Source of the DNA: an uncultured Dehalococcoidia bacterium
GTDB lineage: Bacteria; Chloroflexota; Dehalococcoidia; Lucifugimonadales; CATQGZ01
Assembly: GCA_958295685.1 (NCBI GenBank)
Contig: OY282365.1
Location: 558,001-622,000 of the forward strand
Direction: 5' to 3'
Length of the DNA stretch: 64,000 bases
Shown: one piece after another, positions 1-8,887 of the stretch
How the letters are laid out: each line of letters starts with the position of its first letter
How positions within the stretch are numbered: position 1 is the stretch's first letter
Notes under the pieces: generated by a model
Database searches by the model: none
What the model was told of the DNA's origin: nothing
What the model saw: only the letters and a program-made list of their open reading frames with translations
Made by a program: the position numbers and the translations under genes

Positions 1-539
1 GATATCTTGCCGACCGCTATCGTCTCTCGGGCCTGGGACAGCCGCTTCCGGCTGCGGCGCATCTCGTCGATCCACAGGGCCATCTTCAGGCCGAAGGTTA
101 CCGGCTCGGCGTGGATTCCGTGCGTCCGGCCCATCATCAGAGTGCGCCTGTGCTCCAGGGCCTTCTCTTCAAGCGCGTCCAGCAGGGCGGCGGCTTCCCT
201 GTCGAGCAGGTCCGCGGCCTCCACGAGTTGGAGCGCCGTAGCCGTGTCCCAGACGTCGCTCGTCGTGAGGCCGAGATGCAGCCAGCGTCCCTCCGGCCCA
301 AGGTTCTCGGTGATCGAGGTCAGGAACGCCGTCATCTCGTGGCGGTTGACCGCGAGGATGTCGTTCAGCCGGTCGATGCCGTAGGCTGCCGAGCGCAGCT
401 TAGCCATGTCCTCGGCCGGGACCACGCCGTCCTCGGCCCATGCCTCGGACACGGCGAGTTCGACGAGCAGCCACTTGTCGTACTTGCTCTTCTCCGACCA
501 CACGGCGGCCATCTCAGGCCGCGAATAGCGCTCGATCAT
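1..539 (-). CDS. purB: Adenylosuccinate lyase (N-terminal part, cut by window edge)
   Basis: This enzyme acts twice in purine synthesis, releasing fumarate from SAICAR and from adenylosuccinate. Only about 179 N-terminal residues lie in the window; the rest runs off the left edge. The fumarase/aspartase-superfamily segments GLTTSDVWDTA (near residues 90-100) and MGRTHGIHAEP (near 140-150, with the conserved His) are present. The ATG at 539 gives the usual start MIERYSRPEM; no strong ribosome site precedes it. It is the last gene of the leftward guaA-purD-purE-purB run, 129 bases after purE. The identity is secure and the end is missing only because of the window. Confidence 0.95.
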   Translation of the reverse strand, partial: MIERYSRPEMAAVWSEKSKYDKWLLVELAVSEAWAEDGVVPAEDMAKLRSAAYGIDRLNDILAVNRHEMTAFLTSITENLGPEGRWLHLGLTTSDVWDTATALQLVEAADLLDREAAALLDALEEKALEHRRTLMMGRTHGIHAEPVTFGLKMALWIDEMRRSRKRLSQARETIAVGKI

Positions 540-668
540 GAGGGAAGCTCTACCACTTGGGCTTCACAGCCCTCCTCAGACTTTGACACGTCGAGCCTCA
601 CTCCAACTCTGTAGATTCTGTGATTGGGGCTATAGCTGTTCTCTGCGCTCTCTGCGTTATCGGCAGCG

Positions 669-1127
669 CTACCGGCTTCGCAGTCCCTCGCGGTAGTCGT
701 CGTAGGCTCTGCGGATGCTCTCGTGCTTGATGCCGAGTATCTGCGCGGCGAGGAATGCGGCGTTTCTGGCTCCCCAGGAGCCTATGGCCACGCAGGCGAC
801 CGGTATGCCGGGCGGCATCTGCGCGATGGTGTGGAGTGAATCGACGCCATTCAGTTCGCTGCTGGCGAGGGGTATGCCGATGACCGGCAGGGTGCTCCAG
901 GAAGCGAGTACGCCCGGAAGCGCCGCCGATCCTCCGGCGGCGCCTATGAGCACCTCGATTCCACGCTCGCGCGCCGACCGCGCATAGTCCCTGACTCTAT
1001 CGGGGGTGCGGTGCGCCGACATCGCGACCACCTCGTGGTCCACGCCCAGCTGCTCCAGCACCTCGGCGGTCTCTCGTACCACGTCCTCGTCCGATCTGCT
1101 GCCCATCACCACGCCGACTAGTGGCAT
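669..1127 (-). CDS. purE: N5-carboxyaminoimidazole ribonucleotide mutase
   Basis: Class I PurE moves the carboxyl group of N5-CAIR to give CAIR in purine synthesis. The 152-residue protein matches the family length and shows GVVMGSRSD at the N terminus, SAHRTPDR in the active-site region, and GAAGGSAALPG. I chose the ATG at 1127 because GGAGGTGA stands 8 bases upstream; an upstream extension of the frame does not resemble PurE. The stop codon of the preceding membrane-protein gene lies inside this ribosome site, so the two genes are probably translationally linked. No purK is visible in the window. Confidence 0.96.
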   Translation of the reverse strand: MPLVGVVMGSRSDEDVVRETAEVLEQLGVDHEVVAMSAHRTPDRVRDYARSARERGIEVLIGAAGGSAALPGVLASWSTLPVIGIPLASSELNGVDSLHTIAQMPPGIPVACVAIGSWGARNAAFLAAQILGIKHESIRRAYDDYREGLRSR

Positions 1128-1134
1128 TATATCG

Positions 1135-1662
1135 TCACCTCCATTCGATTCTCCCCAGTGGGGAGTGAACAGTCTCTTGCACGTCATTTCTACTACCGAT
1201 GCAGTCAGCACTGGCTGCGATGAGAAGCGAGAGCGCCGCCGGCAGGTAGAACACGCCGATGGAGAGTATCGCCACCGCACAGAACCCCAGAAGCGCCACA
1301 GCGGGGACCCAGAGGAGTATTGTGCGTCCCACCCGCCGCCTGGTGTTAGCGGTCCGGAGGGCCAACAACGCCAGCCCGGTCAAAAGGACGGGCACAGCCA
1401 GCAACCAGATCACGTACAGGCCATTGACTCCTATCAGCGTATCACTGAACGGCGTGGTCTCGCTGCCAGGAAGCGCCGGCGTTACGGATACGCCGCTGTA
1501 GGTGGGCCAGAACGCCAACCAGAGCCCAACAGCCCAGGCTAGGGCGTGGGCCATCCATGCAGATGCAGTTGTGACGCCGTGAGATTTCAACTCACTCTCC
1601 AAGTGGCCTCGACGCTTGCCGCCCACCAAGTCAGTATCACGAAGGACGTACACGCTAGGCAA
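1135..1662 (-). CDS. Hypothetical membrane protein between purD and purE
   Basis: I do not recognise a family. The protein (up to 175 residues) has three to four hydrophobic stretches: about residues 37-55, 80-103 and a long one about 113-150, which could be two helices. It is likely an integral membrane protein. The start is uncertain: the longest reading starts at a TTG overlapping the end of purD by 8 bases, GTG at 1653 is an alternative, and an internal ATG lies just before the first hydrophobic segment. Its TGA is embedded in the purE ribosome site, which supports a real gene in the purine operon. No purine-related motif is visible. Confidence 0.6.
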   Translation of the reverse strand: MPSVYVLRDTDLVGGKRRGHLESELKSHGVTTASAWMAHALAWAVGLWLAFWPTYSGVSVTPALPGSETTPFSDTLIGVNGLYVIWLLAVPVLLTGLALLALRTANTRRRVGRTILLWVPAVALLGFCAVAILSIGVFYLPAALSLLIAASADCIGSRNDVQETVHSPLGRIEWR

Positions 1663-2911
1663 CGGCCGCGACGTCGGTCCTGTAGAAGGAGCGCTCGAAC
1701 CCGATCCGGGCCGTGTTCTCGTAGACCAGGCGCCGGGCCTCGTCTACCGACGGACCGACGGACACCAGGGTCAGCACGCGGCCTCCATTCGTCAGCACGC
1801 GGCCCCGTTCGTCAGCTCTCGTCCCGGAGTGAAAGATGGCCGCGCCCTTGACCGAGCTCATCCCGTCGATCGGGTATCCCGTATCGTAGGAGCCGGGATA
1901 CCCTCCCGAGGCCACCACAACGCCAACGGCCGCCTCCTGGCCCCAGTCTACGCGGGCATCTTGCAGACCGCCCCGGGCCACACACATCATAACTTCGGCC
2001 AGGTCGGTTTTCAATCGAGGCAGGATGACCTGCGTCTCGGGGTCTCCGAAGCGGCAATTGATCTCGTAGACTCTGGGGCCCTCCTTGGTGACCATGATTC
2101 CGGCGTAGAGAACGCCGCTGTATGGGGTGCCCCGGTCGGCTAGGGCCGCTGCGACGGGCTCCATTATCTCCGTCCGCACTCGGCGCTCCAACTCTCCGTC
2201 CCAGAAGGACGGGGGCGTGAAGCTGCCCATGCCTCCGGTATTGGGGCCTGTGTCGCCATCGCCGGCCCGCTTGTAGTCACAGGCGGCCACCATGGGAGAG
2301 ACATGCTCGCCGTCCACAAACGCGAAGACGCTGACCTCGCGTCCCACCAGGCACTCCTCGACGAGCACGGTCTCGCCCGCCGGGCCGAACATCTTGGCCT
2401 CCAAGCGCTCGTGGAGCGCCGCGACTGCCTCGTCCCGTGTGTCCGCGACCACGACCCCTTTGCCTGCCGCCAAGCCGTCTGCCTTGACCACGACGGGCAG
2501 CGGCAGCCCCCGCACGTATTCGGCCGCTTCCCGGAACGACGTGAAGGCGCGCGCCTCAGACGTGGGGACACCGGAATCGAGCATCAGCCTCTTGGCGAAC
2601 AGCTTGCTGCTCTCGATTCGAGCGGCTTCCCGCCCGGGACCGAAGATGGCGCAGCCCTCGGCCCGGAACCGGTCGGCGATCCCGGCAGCCAGGGGGGTCT
2701 CAGGGCCTACGACGGTCAGGTCGACGCCATGTTCCTTCGCCACTCGGAGGAGCCCGTCCAGGTCTTCCGCGTCCACGTCGACGTTGGACGCGATCCGGGC
2801 GGTCCCTGCGTTCCCCGGCGCGGCCAGCAGCTCGTCGACGACAGGGCTGCGGTCCAGCTTCCAGGCGATGGCATGTTCCCTCCCGCCGCTGCCTACGACC
2901 AGTATCTTCAA
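1655..2911 (-). CDS. purD: Phosphoribosylamine-glycine ligase (GAR synthetase)
   Basis: PurD joins phosphoribosylamine and glycine with ATP, the second step of IMP synthesis. The 418-residue protein has the N-terminal VVGSGGREHAIAW motif, the ATP-grasp segment VVKADGLAAGKGVVVA, NTGGMGSF, and the EINCRFGDPETQ signature near residue 290. The start codon is TTG at 2911, supported by a GAGAGGCGG-type ribosome site and by the conserved N terminus beginning directly there. It follows guaA by 13 bases, consistent with one operon. Length and motifs are normal. Confidence 0.96.
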   Translation of the reverse strand: MKILVVGSGGREHAIAWKLDRSPVVDELLAAPGNAGTARIASNVDVDAEDLDGLLRVAKEHGVDLTVVGPETPLAAGIADRFRAEGCAIFGPGREAARIESSKLFAKRLMLDSGVPTSEARAFTSFREAAEYVRGLPLPVVVKADGLAAGKGVVVADTRDEAVAALHERLEAKMFGPAGETVLVEECLVGREVSVFAFVDGEHVSPMVAACDYKRAGDGDTGPNTGGMGSFTPPSFWDGELERRVRTEIMEPVAAALADRGTPYSGVLYAGIMVTKEGPRVYEINCRFGDPETQVILPRLKTDLAEVMMCVARGGLQDARVDWGQEAAVGVVVASGGYPGSYDTGYPIDGMSSVKGAAIFHSGTRADERGRVLTNGGRVLTLVSVGPSVDEARRLVYENTARIGFERSFYRTDVAAVA

Positions 2912-2924
2912 GGCCGCCTCTCAC

Positions 2925-4595
2925 TCATTCCCATTCGATGGTGCCGGGGGGTTTGCTGGTCACGTCGTAGACGACTCTGTTGACGCCGGGCACCTCGTTG
3001 GCGATGCGGCTGGAGATACGCGCGAGCACGTCGTAGGGGAGCCTTGCCCAGTCTGCGGTCATCGCGTCGTCGCTGGTGACCGCGCGCACCGCTATGACGT
3101 GGCTGTAGGTCCTGAAGTCGCCCATCACTCCCACCGTGCGGGTATCGGTCAGCACCGCGAAGCTCTGCCAGAGTTCCCTGTACAGGTCGTTGTTCTTGAC
3201 CTCGTCCATCACGACCCAGTCGGCGGCGCGAAGAGTTTCGAGCTTCTCGTAGGTCACCTCGCCGATGATGCGGATGGCCAGCCCGGGACCGGGGAAGGGC
3301 TGGCGGTAGACTATCTCCTCGGGTAGTCCGAGCTCCAGTCCAACTTCGCGCACTTCGTCTTTGAACAGGTACCTGAGCGGCTCGACCAGAGTGAGCCTCA
3401 TTGCCCTGGGCAGTCCGCCGACGTTGTGGTGCGTCTTTATCTTGGCCGCCACCTGGGACTCTGACGTCTTGCTCTCGATCACGTCGGGGTAGAGTGTTCC
3501 CTGGGCCAGGAAGTCCACCCTGCCTATGCGCGCGGCCTCGGCCTCGAAGACTCTGATGAACTCCTCGCCGATGACCCGCCGCTTCTCTTCGGGATCCGTG
3601 ATGCCCTTCAGCGCTCCCAGGAAGCGCTCCGAGGCATCCGCGTAGACCAAGTCCACCTCCAGGTATTTCTCAAAGACCCTGCGGAGCCTTTCGGGCTCTT
3701 CGTGCCTCATCAGGCCGGTATCGACGAAGATGCAGGTCAGCTGGCTGCCGACAGCCCTGTGAATCAGCGTCGCAGCGACCGTGGAGTCCACCCCCCCTGA
3801 CAGCGCGCAGACTACCCTTCCATCTCCGACCTGTTCCCTGATCCGCCGAACTGCCTCGGTGACGAAGCTGTCCGGGGTCCACAGCCCGCGGCAGCCGCAC
3901 ACCCGATAGAGGAAGTTCTGGAGAAGGGTCTTGCCCTGGGGTGTGTGGGCCACCTCGGGATGGAACTGTATGCCGAACATTCCCTTGCCGTTGCCCAGAA
4001 CGGCCACGGGCGAGTTGTCCGTGTGGGCCATTGGGTGGAAGCCGGGTGGGGGAGCGGCGATCCTGTCGCCGTGGCTCATCCATACAGGCATAGCCGAGGG
4101 CAGGCCGCGGAATAGATCGTCGTCCGACGTGTCCCGGTGGAGCACCGCGTGGCCGTACTCCTTTTTCGAGGCTGGCGCCACTCTGCCTCCGAGCTGGTGA
4201 ACCATGGCCTGCATCCCGTAGCAGATGCCCAGCACAGGCAGGCGTCCGTCGTAGACCCACGCCGGCGCGAGCGGGGCATCCTCTTCGTAGACGCTCGCCG
4301 GGCCGCCGGAGAGGATCACGCCTCTGGGGTTCAGGCGCTCGACCTCCTCCCAGGGCGTGCTGTGAGGGACGATCTCACAGTAGACTTTGCTCTCCCTCAC
4401 GCGGCGCGCGATGAGCCTGCTGTACTGGGAGCCGAAGTCGACGATGATGACGGCTTCGCCCGGTTGGGCTCCGCCAGACTGTGGCTGCGCCTGCTGTCCT
4501 GCCTTCTCATTGGCTATCTCAAGGTAAGTTGGGACCTCAAGGCCGCCGCTGGCAGTGACTTTGTGAGTGGTCTGGCACTCTGCATCCAGTGTCAT
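2925..4595 (-). CDS. guaA: GMP synthase (glutamine-hydrolysing)
   Basis: GuaA converts XMP to GMP using glutamine and ATP. It has an N-terminal class I amidotransferase domain (about residues 49-240; GICYGM with catalytic Cys125, then IQFHPEV with the His/Glu pair), an ATP pyrophosphatase domain with SGGVDS near residue 265, and a C-terminal dimerisation domain ending in KPPGTIEWE. About 45 residues precede the amidotransferase domain, longer than usual, so initiation could also occur downstream; ATG at 4595 is kept because a promoter-like pair ends 12 bases upstream. First gene of the purine run. Confidence 0.96.
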   Translation of the reverse strand: MTLDAECQTTHKVTASGGLEVPTYLEIANEKAGQQAQPQSGGAQPGEAVIIVDFGSQYSRLIARRVRESKVYCEIVPHSTPWEEVERLNPRGVILSGGPASVYEEDAPLAPAWVYDGRLPVLGICYGMQAMVHQLGGRVAPASKKEYGHAVLHRDTSDDDLFRGLPSAMPVWMSHGDRIAAPPPGFHPMAHTDNSPVAVLGNGKGMFGIQFHPEVAHTPQGKTLLQNFLYRVCGCRGLWTPDSFVTEAVRRIREQVGDGRVVCALSGGVDSTVAATLIHRAVGSQLTCIFVDTGLMRHEEPERLRRVFEKYLEVDLVYADASERFLGALKGITDPEEKRRVIGEEFIRVFEAEAARIGRVDFLAQGTLYPDVIESKTSESQVAAKIKTHHNVGGLPRAMRLTLVEPLRYLFKDEVREVGLELGLPEEIVYRQPFPGPGLAIRIIGEVTYEKLETLRAADWVVMDEVKNNDLYRELWQSFAVLTDTRTVGVMGDFRTYSHVIAVRAVTSDDAMTADWARLPYDVLARISSRIANEVPGVNRVVYDVTSKPPGTIEWE

Positions 4596-4607
4596 CTGAA
4601 GAGCCTC

Positions 4608-4636
4608 AAGCTAACATCTGTGGTATACTGCGTCAA
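4608..4636 (-). promoter_or_regulatory. Candidate sigma-70-type promoter for guaA
   Basis: On the minus strand TTGACG (4636-4631) is separated by 17 bases from TAGCTT (4613-4608), which lies 12 bases before the guaA ATG. It overlaps the divergent promoter of the tsaC operon, so the two operons may compete for polymerase. The -35 and spacing are good; the -10 is imperfect. Confidence 0.55.
4621..4629 (+). promoter_or_regulatory. Extended -10 promoter for tsaC operon
   Basis: TGG followed by TATACT forms an extended -10 element 27 bases before the tsaC ATG. No good -35 is seen, as is common for extended -10 promoters. The same TG-N-TAnnnT form recurs upstream of ctpA, xerD, fabF, the aminotransferase at 39087 and the glycerate kinase. 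Confidence 0.5.
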
Positions 4637-4655
4637 GGTTCAAGACCAATTGCGA

Positions 4656-5297
4656 ATGGCCCCTCCAACGCAACGCGAAGCCCCTCGGGGCCAGATACAG
4701 GCAGCTGCCAGCGTCCTCCTGAGAGGCGGCGTGATAGCGGTTCCCACCGATACCCTCTACGGTCTCGCTGCGTCCGTTATCTGCGAGTCGGCCGTGCGCA
4801 GGGTCTACCATCTGAAGGGACGGCCCGCGCGCGCCGCGCTGCCCGTGCTGATAGATTCGGCAGACCGAGTAAGCGAATGCGCCGTCGACGTGCCCGACAT
4901 GGCGTGGGCCTTGATGCGGGCATTCTGGCCGGGGGCGCTCACCCTGGTGCTTCGACGCTCCCATCTCATACCGCCGGCCGTGTCAGGAGGGCTGGACACG
5001 GTGGCGCTGCGTGTCCCGGACCACCCTGTGCCCAGGGCCATCGTCGGCGAAATCGACGCGCCCATAACGGGCACCAGCGCCAACCGCACGGGAGACGAGG
5101 GGCTGACGACCGCTGACGCGGTGAGGCGGGTATTCGGCCGTGAGATCGATATGGTCATCGACGGCCGGGCGGACGCGGGCCTTCCCTCGACCGTCGTGGA
5201 CATGACCGACCAGAAGCCTTCGGTGCTGCGGCACGGCGCCCTGCCTGCGTGTGACGTAGAGGCCATTCTCGGGCTGCCCCAGACCTCCCATGATTGA
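4656..5297 (+). CDS. tsaC: L-threonylcarbamoyladenylate synthase (Sua5/YciO/YrdC family)
   Basis: The family makes the threonylcarbamoyl-AMP intermediate used for t6A37 on tRNAs reading ANN codons. The 213-residue protein has the YrdC core: VPTDTLYGLAA near residue 30, the KGRP nucleotide-site motif, FWPGALTLVL, ALRVPDHP and TGTSAN. It lacks the C-terminal Sua5 domain, so it is of TsaC length. The ATG at 4656 is preferred; an in-frame TTG lies 6 bases earlier. Its last 8 bases overlap the next gene. mtaB, which thiomethylates the same t6A base, lies elsewhere in the window (41522-42937). Confidence 0.88.
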   Translation: MAPPTQREAPRGQIQAAASVLLRGGVIAVPTDTLYGLAASVICESAVRRVYHLKGRPARAALPVLIDSADRVSECAVDVPDMAWALMRAFWPGALTLVLRRSHLIPPAVSGGLDTVALRVPDHPVPRAIVGEIDAPITGTSANRTGDEGLTTADAVRRVFGREIDMVIDGRADAGLPSTVVDMTDQKPSVLRHGALPACDVEAILGLPQTSHD

Positions 5298-6300
5298 CTC
5301 GCGGGCGACTGCGGCCGGTCTCAGTGAGCGCGTCGACGCAGAGTTGAGAGACATCGTTGGCTCGCGCGGCGGCATGGCCCTGTACGACATGATGTCGTAC
5401 CACATGGGCTGGAGCGATGGACGGGGCGGAGCTGCCGCGCAGGCGCCCGGAGAGCGCGCTCACGGGGTACTTTGCCTGATGGCGGCTTCGGCCGTGAGGG
5501 ACGGCGGTGAGGACATCGCCATCCCGGCCGCGGCGTCGATCGAGCTCGTGAGCAACTTCTGCGTGATCCACGACGACGTGCAGGCAGGAAACACGATGCG
5601 GGACGGACGTGACGCCGTCTGGTGGATATGGGGACCCGCGCAGGCCATCAATGCCGGAGACGGGATGCACGCGCTGGCGCGGCTGGCGATGTTCAGGCTG
5701 CAGGGGCGGGGAGTGTCCTCTGCCACCACGTTTCGGGCCGTCCAGCTTCTGGACAGGTCGAGCCTCCGCACCTGTGAAGGCAGGTTTCTGGAGCTGGAGT
5801 CTCAGGAGCGAATCGACATGAGCGTGGACGCCTACCTGAACATGGCGGCGCTCAAGTCGGGGTCGCTGCTGTCGTGCGCGATGAGTCTGGGGGCTGTGGT
5901 TCACGAGAATGAGACGGCTTTGGACCCCCTCTCCAGATGCGGCGAGAGCCTCGGCATCGCGATGGAGATCGGATCGGACATCCGAGCCCTGTGGGATGAG
6001 GAGACCGGGCCGACCGCGGAGGCGATGAACAAGACGAAGATGCTGCCGGTGGTTCTGGCTCTGGAGAAGGCGTCGGCCGGCGAGAAGCGGGTCCTGGGCG
6101 AGATATACTTCAAGCGGGTTCTGGACGGCCACGACGTCTCCAGGATACGCGACATCATCGGCGGCATGGGGGTCAGAGAAGAGTGCGAGGCGCTCGTTTC
6201 CAAGTACAGGGACGAGGCGCTGTCGGCTCTGGAAGGGCCGGGGATCAGGAGCGACGGCAGGGCCATGGTCGCCGGATACATCGATCTGCTGCTCGGATGA
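5290..6300 (+). CDS. Polyprenyl synthetase-like protein with altered Asp-rich motifs
   Basis: The 336-residue protein has the overall pattern of trans-isoprenyl diphosphate synthases. The first motif reads HDDVQAGN, so the third Asp of the usual DDxxD is Ala at about residue 99. It is followed by the segment VWWIWGPAQAINAGD, which I associate with Chloroflexota geranylgeranyl-type synthases. The second Asp-rich region reads GSDIRALWDE, with one Asp where two are normal. Substrate-magnesium binding may therefore be weakened or changed. It overlaps tsaC by 8 bases and pgk by ATGA. It could be a regulatory subunit of a heteromeric synthase or an enzyme with altered chemistry; neither can be decided here. 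Confidence 0.75.
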   Translation: MIDSRATAAGLSERVDAELRDIVGSRGGMALYDMMSYHMGWSDGRGGAAAQAPGERAHGVLCLMAASAVRDGGEDIAIPAAASIELVSNFCVIHDDVQAGNTMRDGRDAVWWIWGPAQAINAGDGMHALARLAMFRLQGRGVSSATTFRAVQLLDRSSLRTCEGRFLELESQERIDMSVDAYLNMAALKSGSLLSCAMSLGAVVHENETALDPLSRCGESLGIAMEIGSDIRALWDEETGPTAEAMNKTKMLPVVLALEKASAGEKRVLGEIYFKRVLDGHDVSRIRDIIGGMGVREECEALVSKYRDEALSALEGPGIRSDGRAMVAGYIDLLLG

Positions 6301-7508
6301 AGGATATGGAGAAGCAGACCGTCGAGGACATCGATGTCTCGGGTAGGACGGTTCTTCTGAGAGTCGACTACAACGTGCCGTTCGAGCCGAACGCGACCCG
6401 AATAGCCGACGACAGTCGGATCGAGGCCTCGCTTCCAACCATTCGCTACCTGCTGGACCGGGGGTGCAGGGTAGTGGTGTGCTCTCACCTTGGACGACCC
6501 AAGGGCAGGGTGGTGGACGAGATGAGGATGCGGCCGACGGCGCGGCGGCTCTCCGAGTCGCTGGGCTGTCCGGTTGCCGAGGCCCCTGACTGCATCGGCC
6601 CGGAGGTCGAACGGGTTGTGCGCTCTCTGCCGAAGCCGGGCGTGGCCATGCTCGAGAACGTAAGGTTCCACCCAGGGGAGGAGGCCAACTCTCCCGAGTT
6701 CGCGGCGTCGCTGGCCTCCTTGGCGGACGTGTACGTGAACGACGCCTTCGGCGTAGTCCACAGAGCCCATGCCTCCATCGACGCAGTGGCGAAGCTCCTG
6801 CCCGCCGTGGCAGGATTCCTGATGGCCCGCGAGCTGAGGACGTTGTCCCAGGCGCTGCAGTCTCCACGGCGTCCATTTGCGACGGTTCTGGGAGGCGCGA
6901 AGGTGTCGGACAAGATACGAGCGCTGGCGAATCTCTCGGAGCGCGCGGACATGCTGATCGTCGGCGGCGGCATGAGCGCCACGTTCCTCAAGGCGTCCGG
7001 TCTCGACGTGGGGAGGTCTCTGGTCGAGGACGACCATCTGGAGACGGCGTCGGCTCTGATCGAGAGGTCCCGCGGCCGAGGTCCCAGGCTCTTGCTCCCC
7101 GTCGACTTCGTGGCGGCAGACTCGTTCGAGGAGGGCGCCCGGCGCCAGACGGTGGATGCCAGGGATATTCCCCGGGGCTGGATGACGATGGACATCGGGC
7201 CGAGAACGCGCGCCCTGTTCGCCGAGGCCCTGAGGGGATCCGGGACCGTCCTGTGGAACGGTACGATGGGGGTCTTCGAGTGGGCGCCCTTCTCGGCGGG
7301 CACTAAGGCGACCGCCAATGCTCTGGCCGATCTGGAAGGCGCTGTCACGATAGTGGGCGGGGGGTCGACTGCCGAGGCGGTGTCCGCGCTGGGCCTGTCG
7401 GACAAGATGACGCACGTGTCCACCGGCGGCGGCGCATCGCTGGAGTTCCTGGAGGGCAGGGCGCTTCCCGGTGTCGCGGCCCTCATGGACAGGAGGCCCC
7501 TGCCGTGA
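6297..7508 (+). CDS. pgk: Phosphoglycerate kinase
   Basis: Pgk transfers phosphate between 1,3-bisphosphoglycerate and ADP in glycolysis. At 403 residues it is near family length. Visible motifs are LLRVDYNVPFE at the N terminus, CSHLGRPKG, the VNDAFGVVHRAHAS substrate segment, LGGAKVSDKI, and the C-terminal GGGSTAEAV nucleotide region. I start at the ATG at 6297, which overlaps the upstream stop as ATGA; a second ATG at 6306 with GAAGGAT before it is an alternative. The next gene starts inside its stop (GTGA), so pgk and apgM are translationally coupled. Confidence 0.96.
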   Translation: MKDMEKQTVEDIDVSGRTVLLRVDYNVPFEPNATRIADDSRIEASLPTIRYLLDRGCRVVVCSHLGRPKGRVVDEMRMRPTARRLSESLGCPVAEAPDCIGPEVERVVRSLPKPGVAMLENVRFHPGEEANSPEFAASLASLADVYVNDAFGVVHRAHASIDAVAKLLPAVAGFLMARELRTLSQALQSPRRPFATVLGGAKVSDKIRALANLSERADMLIVGGGMSATFLKASGLDVGRSLVEDDHLETASALIERSRGRGPRLLLPVDFVAADSFEEGARRQTVDARDIPRGWMTMDIGPRTRALFAEALRGSGTVLWNGTMGVFEWAPFSAGTKATANALADLEGAVTIVGGGSTAEAVSALGLSDKMTHVSTGGGASLEFLEGRALPGVAALMDRRPLP

Positions 7509-8710
7509 TCGACTTCCCCCACATTGGCGACATATGCAGGGAGACGCCGTCCAAGATAGTCATGCTGGTCGTGGACGGACTCGGTGGGCTTGCACATCCG
7601 GCCACGGGCCGGTCGGAGCTCGAGGCTGCGCGGCTGCCGAACTTGGACGAGCTCGCCGGACGCAGCGCGTGCGGCCTGACCGACCCCGTGGCCCCCGGGA
7701 TCACCCCCGGCAGCGGTCCCGGCCACATGGCGCTGTTCGGCTACGATCCCGTCAGGCACTTGCTTGGCCGGGGCGTGCTGGAGGCCGTGGGAATCGGCGT
7801 CGAGCTCGCCGGCGGCGCCGTCGCGGCGCGGGGGAACTTCGCCACGGTCGACTCCGCCGGGAGGCTGACCGACCGGCGCGCCGGTCGGATACCGACGGCG
7901 CAGAGCGCGCCCCTCGTCGAGGCGCTCGACCGGATACGGGCGCCGGGGGTCGAGTTGTCCGCGCTGCCTGTCAGGGACTATCGGTTCGTGCTCGTGATGA
8001 GGGGCAGCGGGCTGGGGGCCGCGGTGAGCGGGACCGACCCCCAGGAGCTCGGAGTTCCACCCCTGGAGGCCAGGCCGCTGGATGACGCCTCGGCAGCCAC
8101 CGCCGAGGCGGTGAACCGCTTCGTCAGGGCTGCCGTCGAGGTTCTGGGCGGGCGCGAGACGGCGAACAGCGTGCTGCTTCGTGGCTTCTCGAAGCTGCCG
8201 AGGCTCCCGTCCTTCGGAGGGGTCTACCGTCTGAACCCGGCGGCGGTGGCCGCGTACCCGATGTACCGAGGGCTTGCCCGGGTGGTGGGCATGAAGGTCT
8301 TGGAGACTGGTCAGACCTTCTCCGAGCAGTTGGATACGCTGGAGGAGCGCTTCGACGAGCACGATTTCTTCTTCCTGCACTACAAGCCGGCCGACGCCGC
8401 GGGCGAGGACGGCGACTTCGACGCCAAGGCGGCCAGGCTGGAGGAGCTGGACGCCCTCGTGCCGAGGCTTCTGGACCTGCGCCCGGACGCGCTCGTCGTT
8501 GCCGGGGACCACTCCACCCCCGCGGTTCTGGGGGGTCACAGCTGGCATCCGGCGCCGCTTCTGGTGCACTCGGCGCTCACGGTGGGGGAGGGCGTGGACT
8601 CGTTCTCCGAGCGGGCCTGCGGCCGTGGGTCTCTGGGCAGGCTTCCCGCCACCTCCGTGATGATGCTGGCCCTCGCCCACGCGGGGAAGCTGGTCAAGTT
8701 CGGGCCGTAG
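7505..8710 (+). CDS. apgM: 2,3-bisphosphoglycerate-independent phosphoglycerate mutase, archaeal type
   Basis: ApgM interconverts 3- and 2-phosphoglycerate. The 401-residue protein belongs to the alkaline-phosphatase superfamily: metal-site motif VVDGLGG, PGSGPGHMALFGYD, a long insert domain, then HYKPADAAGEDG and VAGDHSTP near the C terminus. The GTG start at 7505 overlaps the pgk stop. This type is usual in archaea and in a few bacterial groups including Chloroflexota, and its place behind pgk supports a glycolytic role. No cofactor-dependent mutase is seen in the window. Confidence 0.92.
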   Translation: MIDFPHIGDICRETPSKIVMLVVDGLGGLAHPATGRSELEAARLPNLDELAGRSACGLTDPVAPGITPGSGPGHMALFGYDPVRHLLGRGVLEAVGIGVELAGGAVAARGNFATVDSAGRLTDRRAGRIPTAQSAPLVEALDRIRAPGVELSALPVRDYRFVLVMRGSGLGAAVSGTDPQELGVPPLEARPLDDASAATAEAVNRFVRAAVEVLGGRETANSVLLRGFSKLPRLPSFGGVYRLNPAAVAAYPMYRGLARVVGMKVLETGQTFSEQLDTLEERFDEHDFFFLHYKPADAAGEDGDFDAKAARLEELDALVPRLLDLRPDALVVAGDHSTPAVLGGHSWHPAPLLVHSALTVGEGVDSFSERACGRGSLGRLPATSVMMLALAHAGKLVKFGP

Positions 8711-8887
8711 CGTCCAGCCTTCAGCAGGCTGGGCTTCTCAGGCGATGGCGGCCCGCGTGGCAACCAGACGGCCCAGGGATTGGCCGACCTGCCGTATCGG
8801 GTTAGAGCTCATCTTCGTTCACTCCTCTCTGTGCTCGCACCTTCATGCACGCGCGGGGCATGTCGTTGCGTGGCGAATCCGTTGCCG

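Noticed and set aside
6485..8680. Very long antisense reading frames (also 5155-6876, 14969-17014, 39105-40988)
   Set aside because: They lie opposite well-supported genes (pgk/apgM, dapL/hflX, the aminotransferase), show Arg/His/Pro-rich low-complexity translations and no ribosome site.
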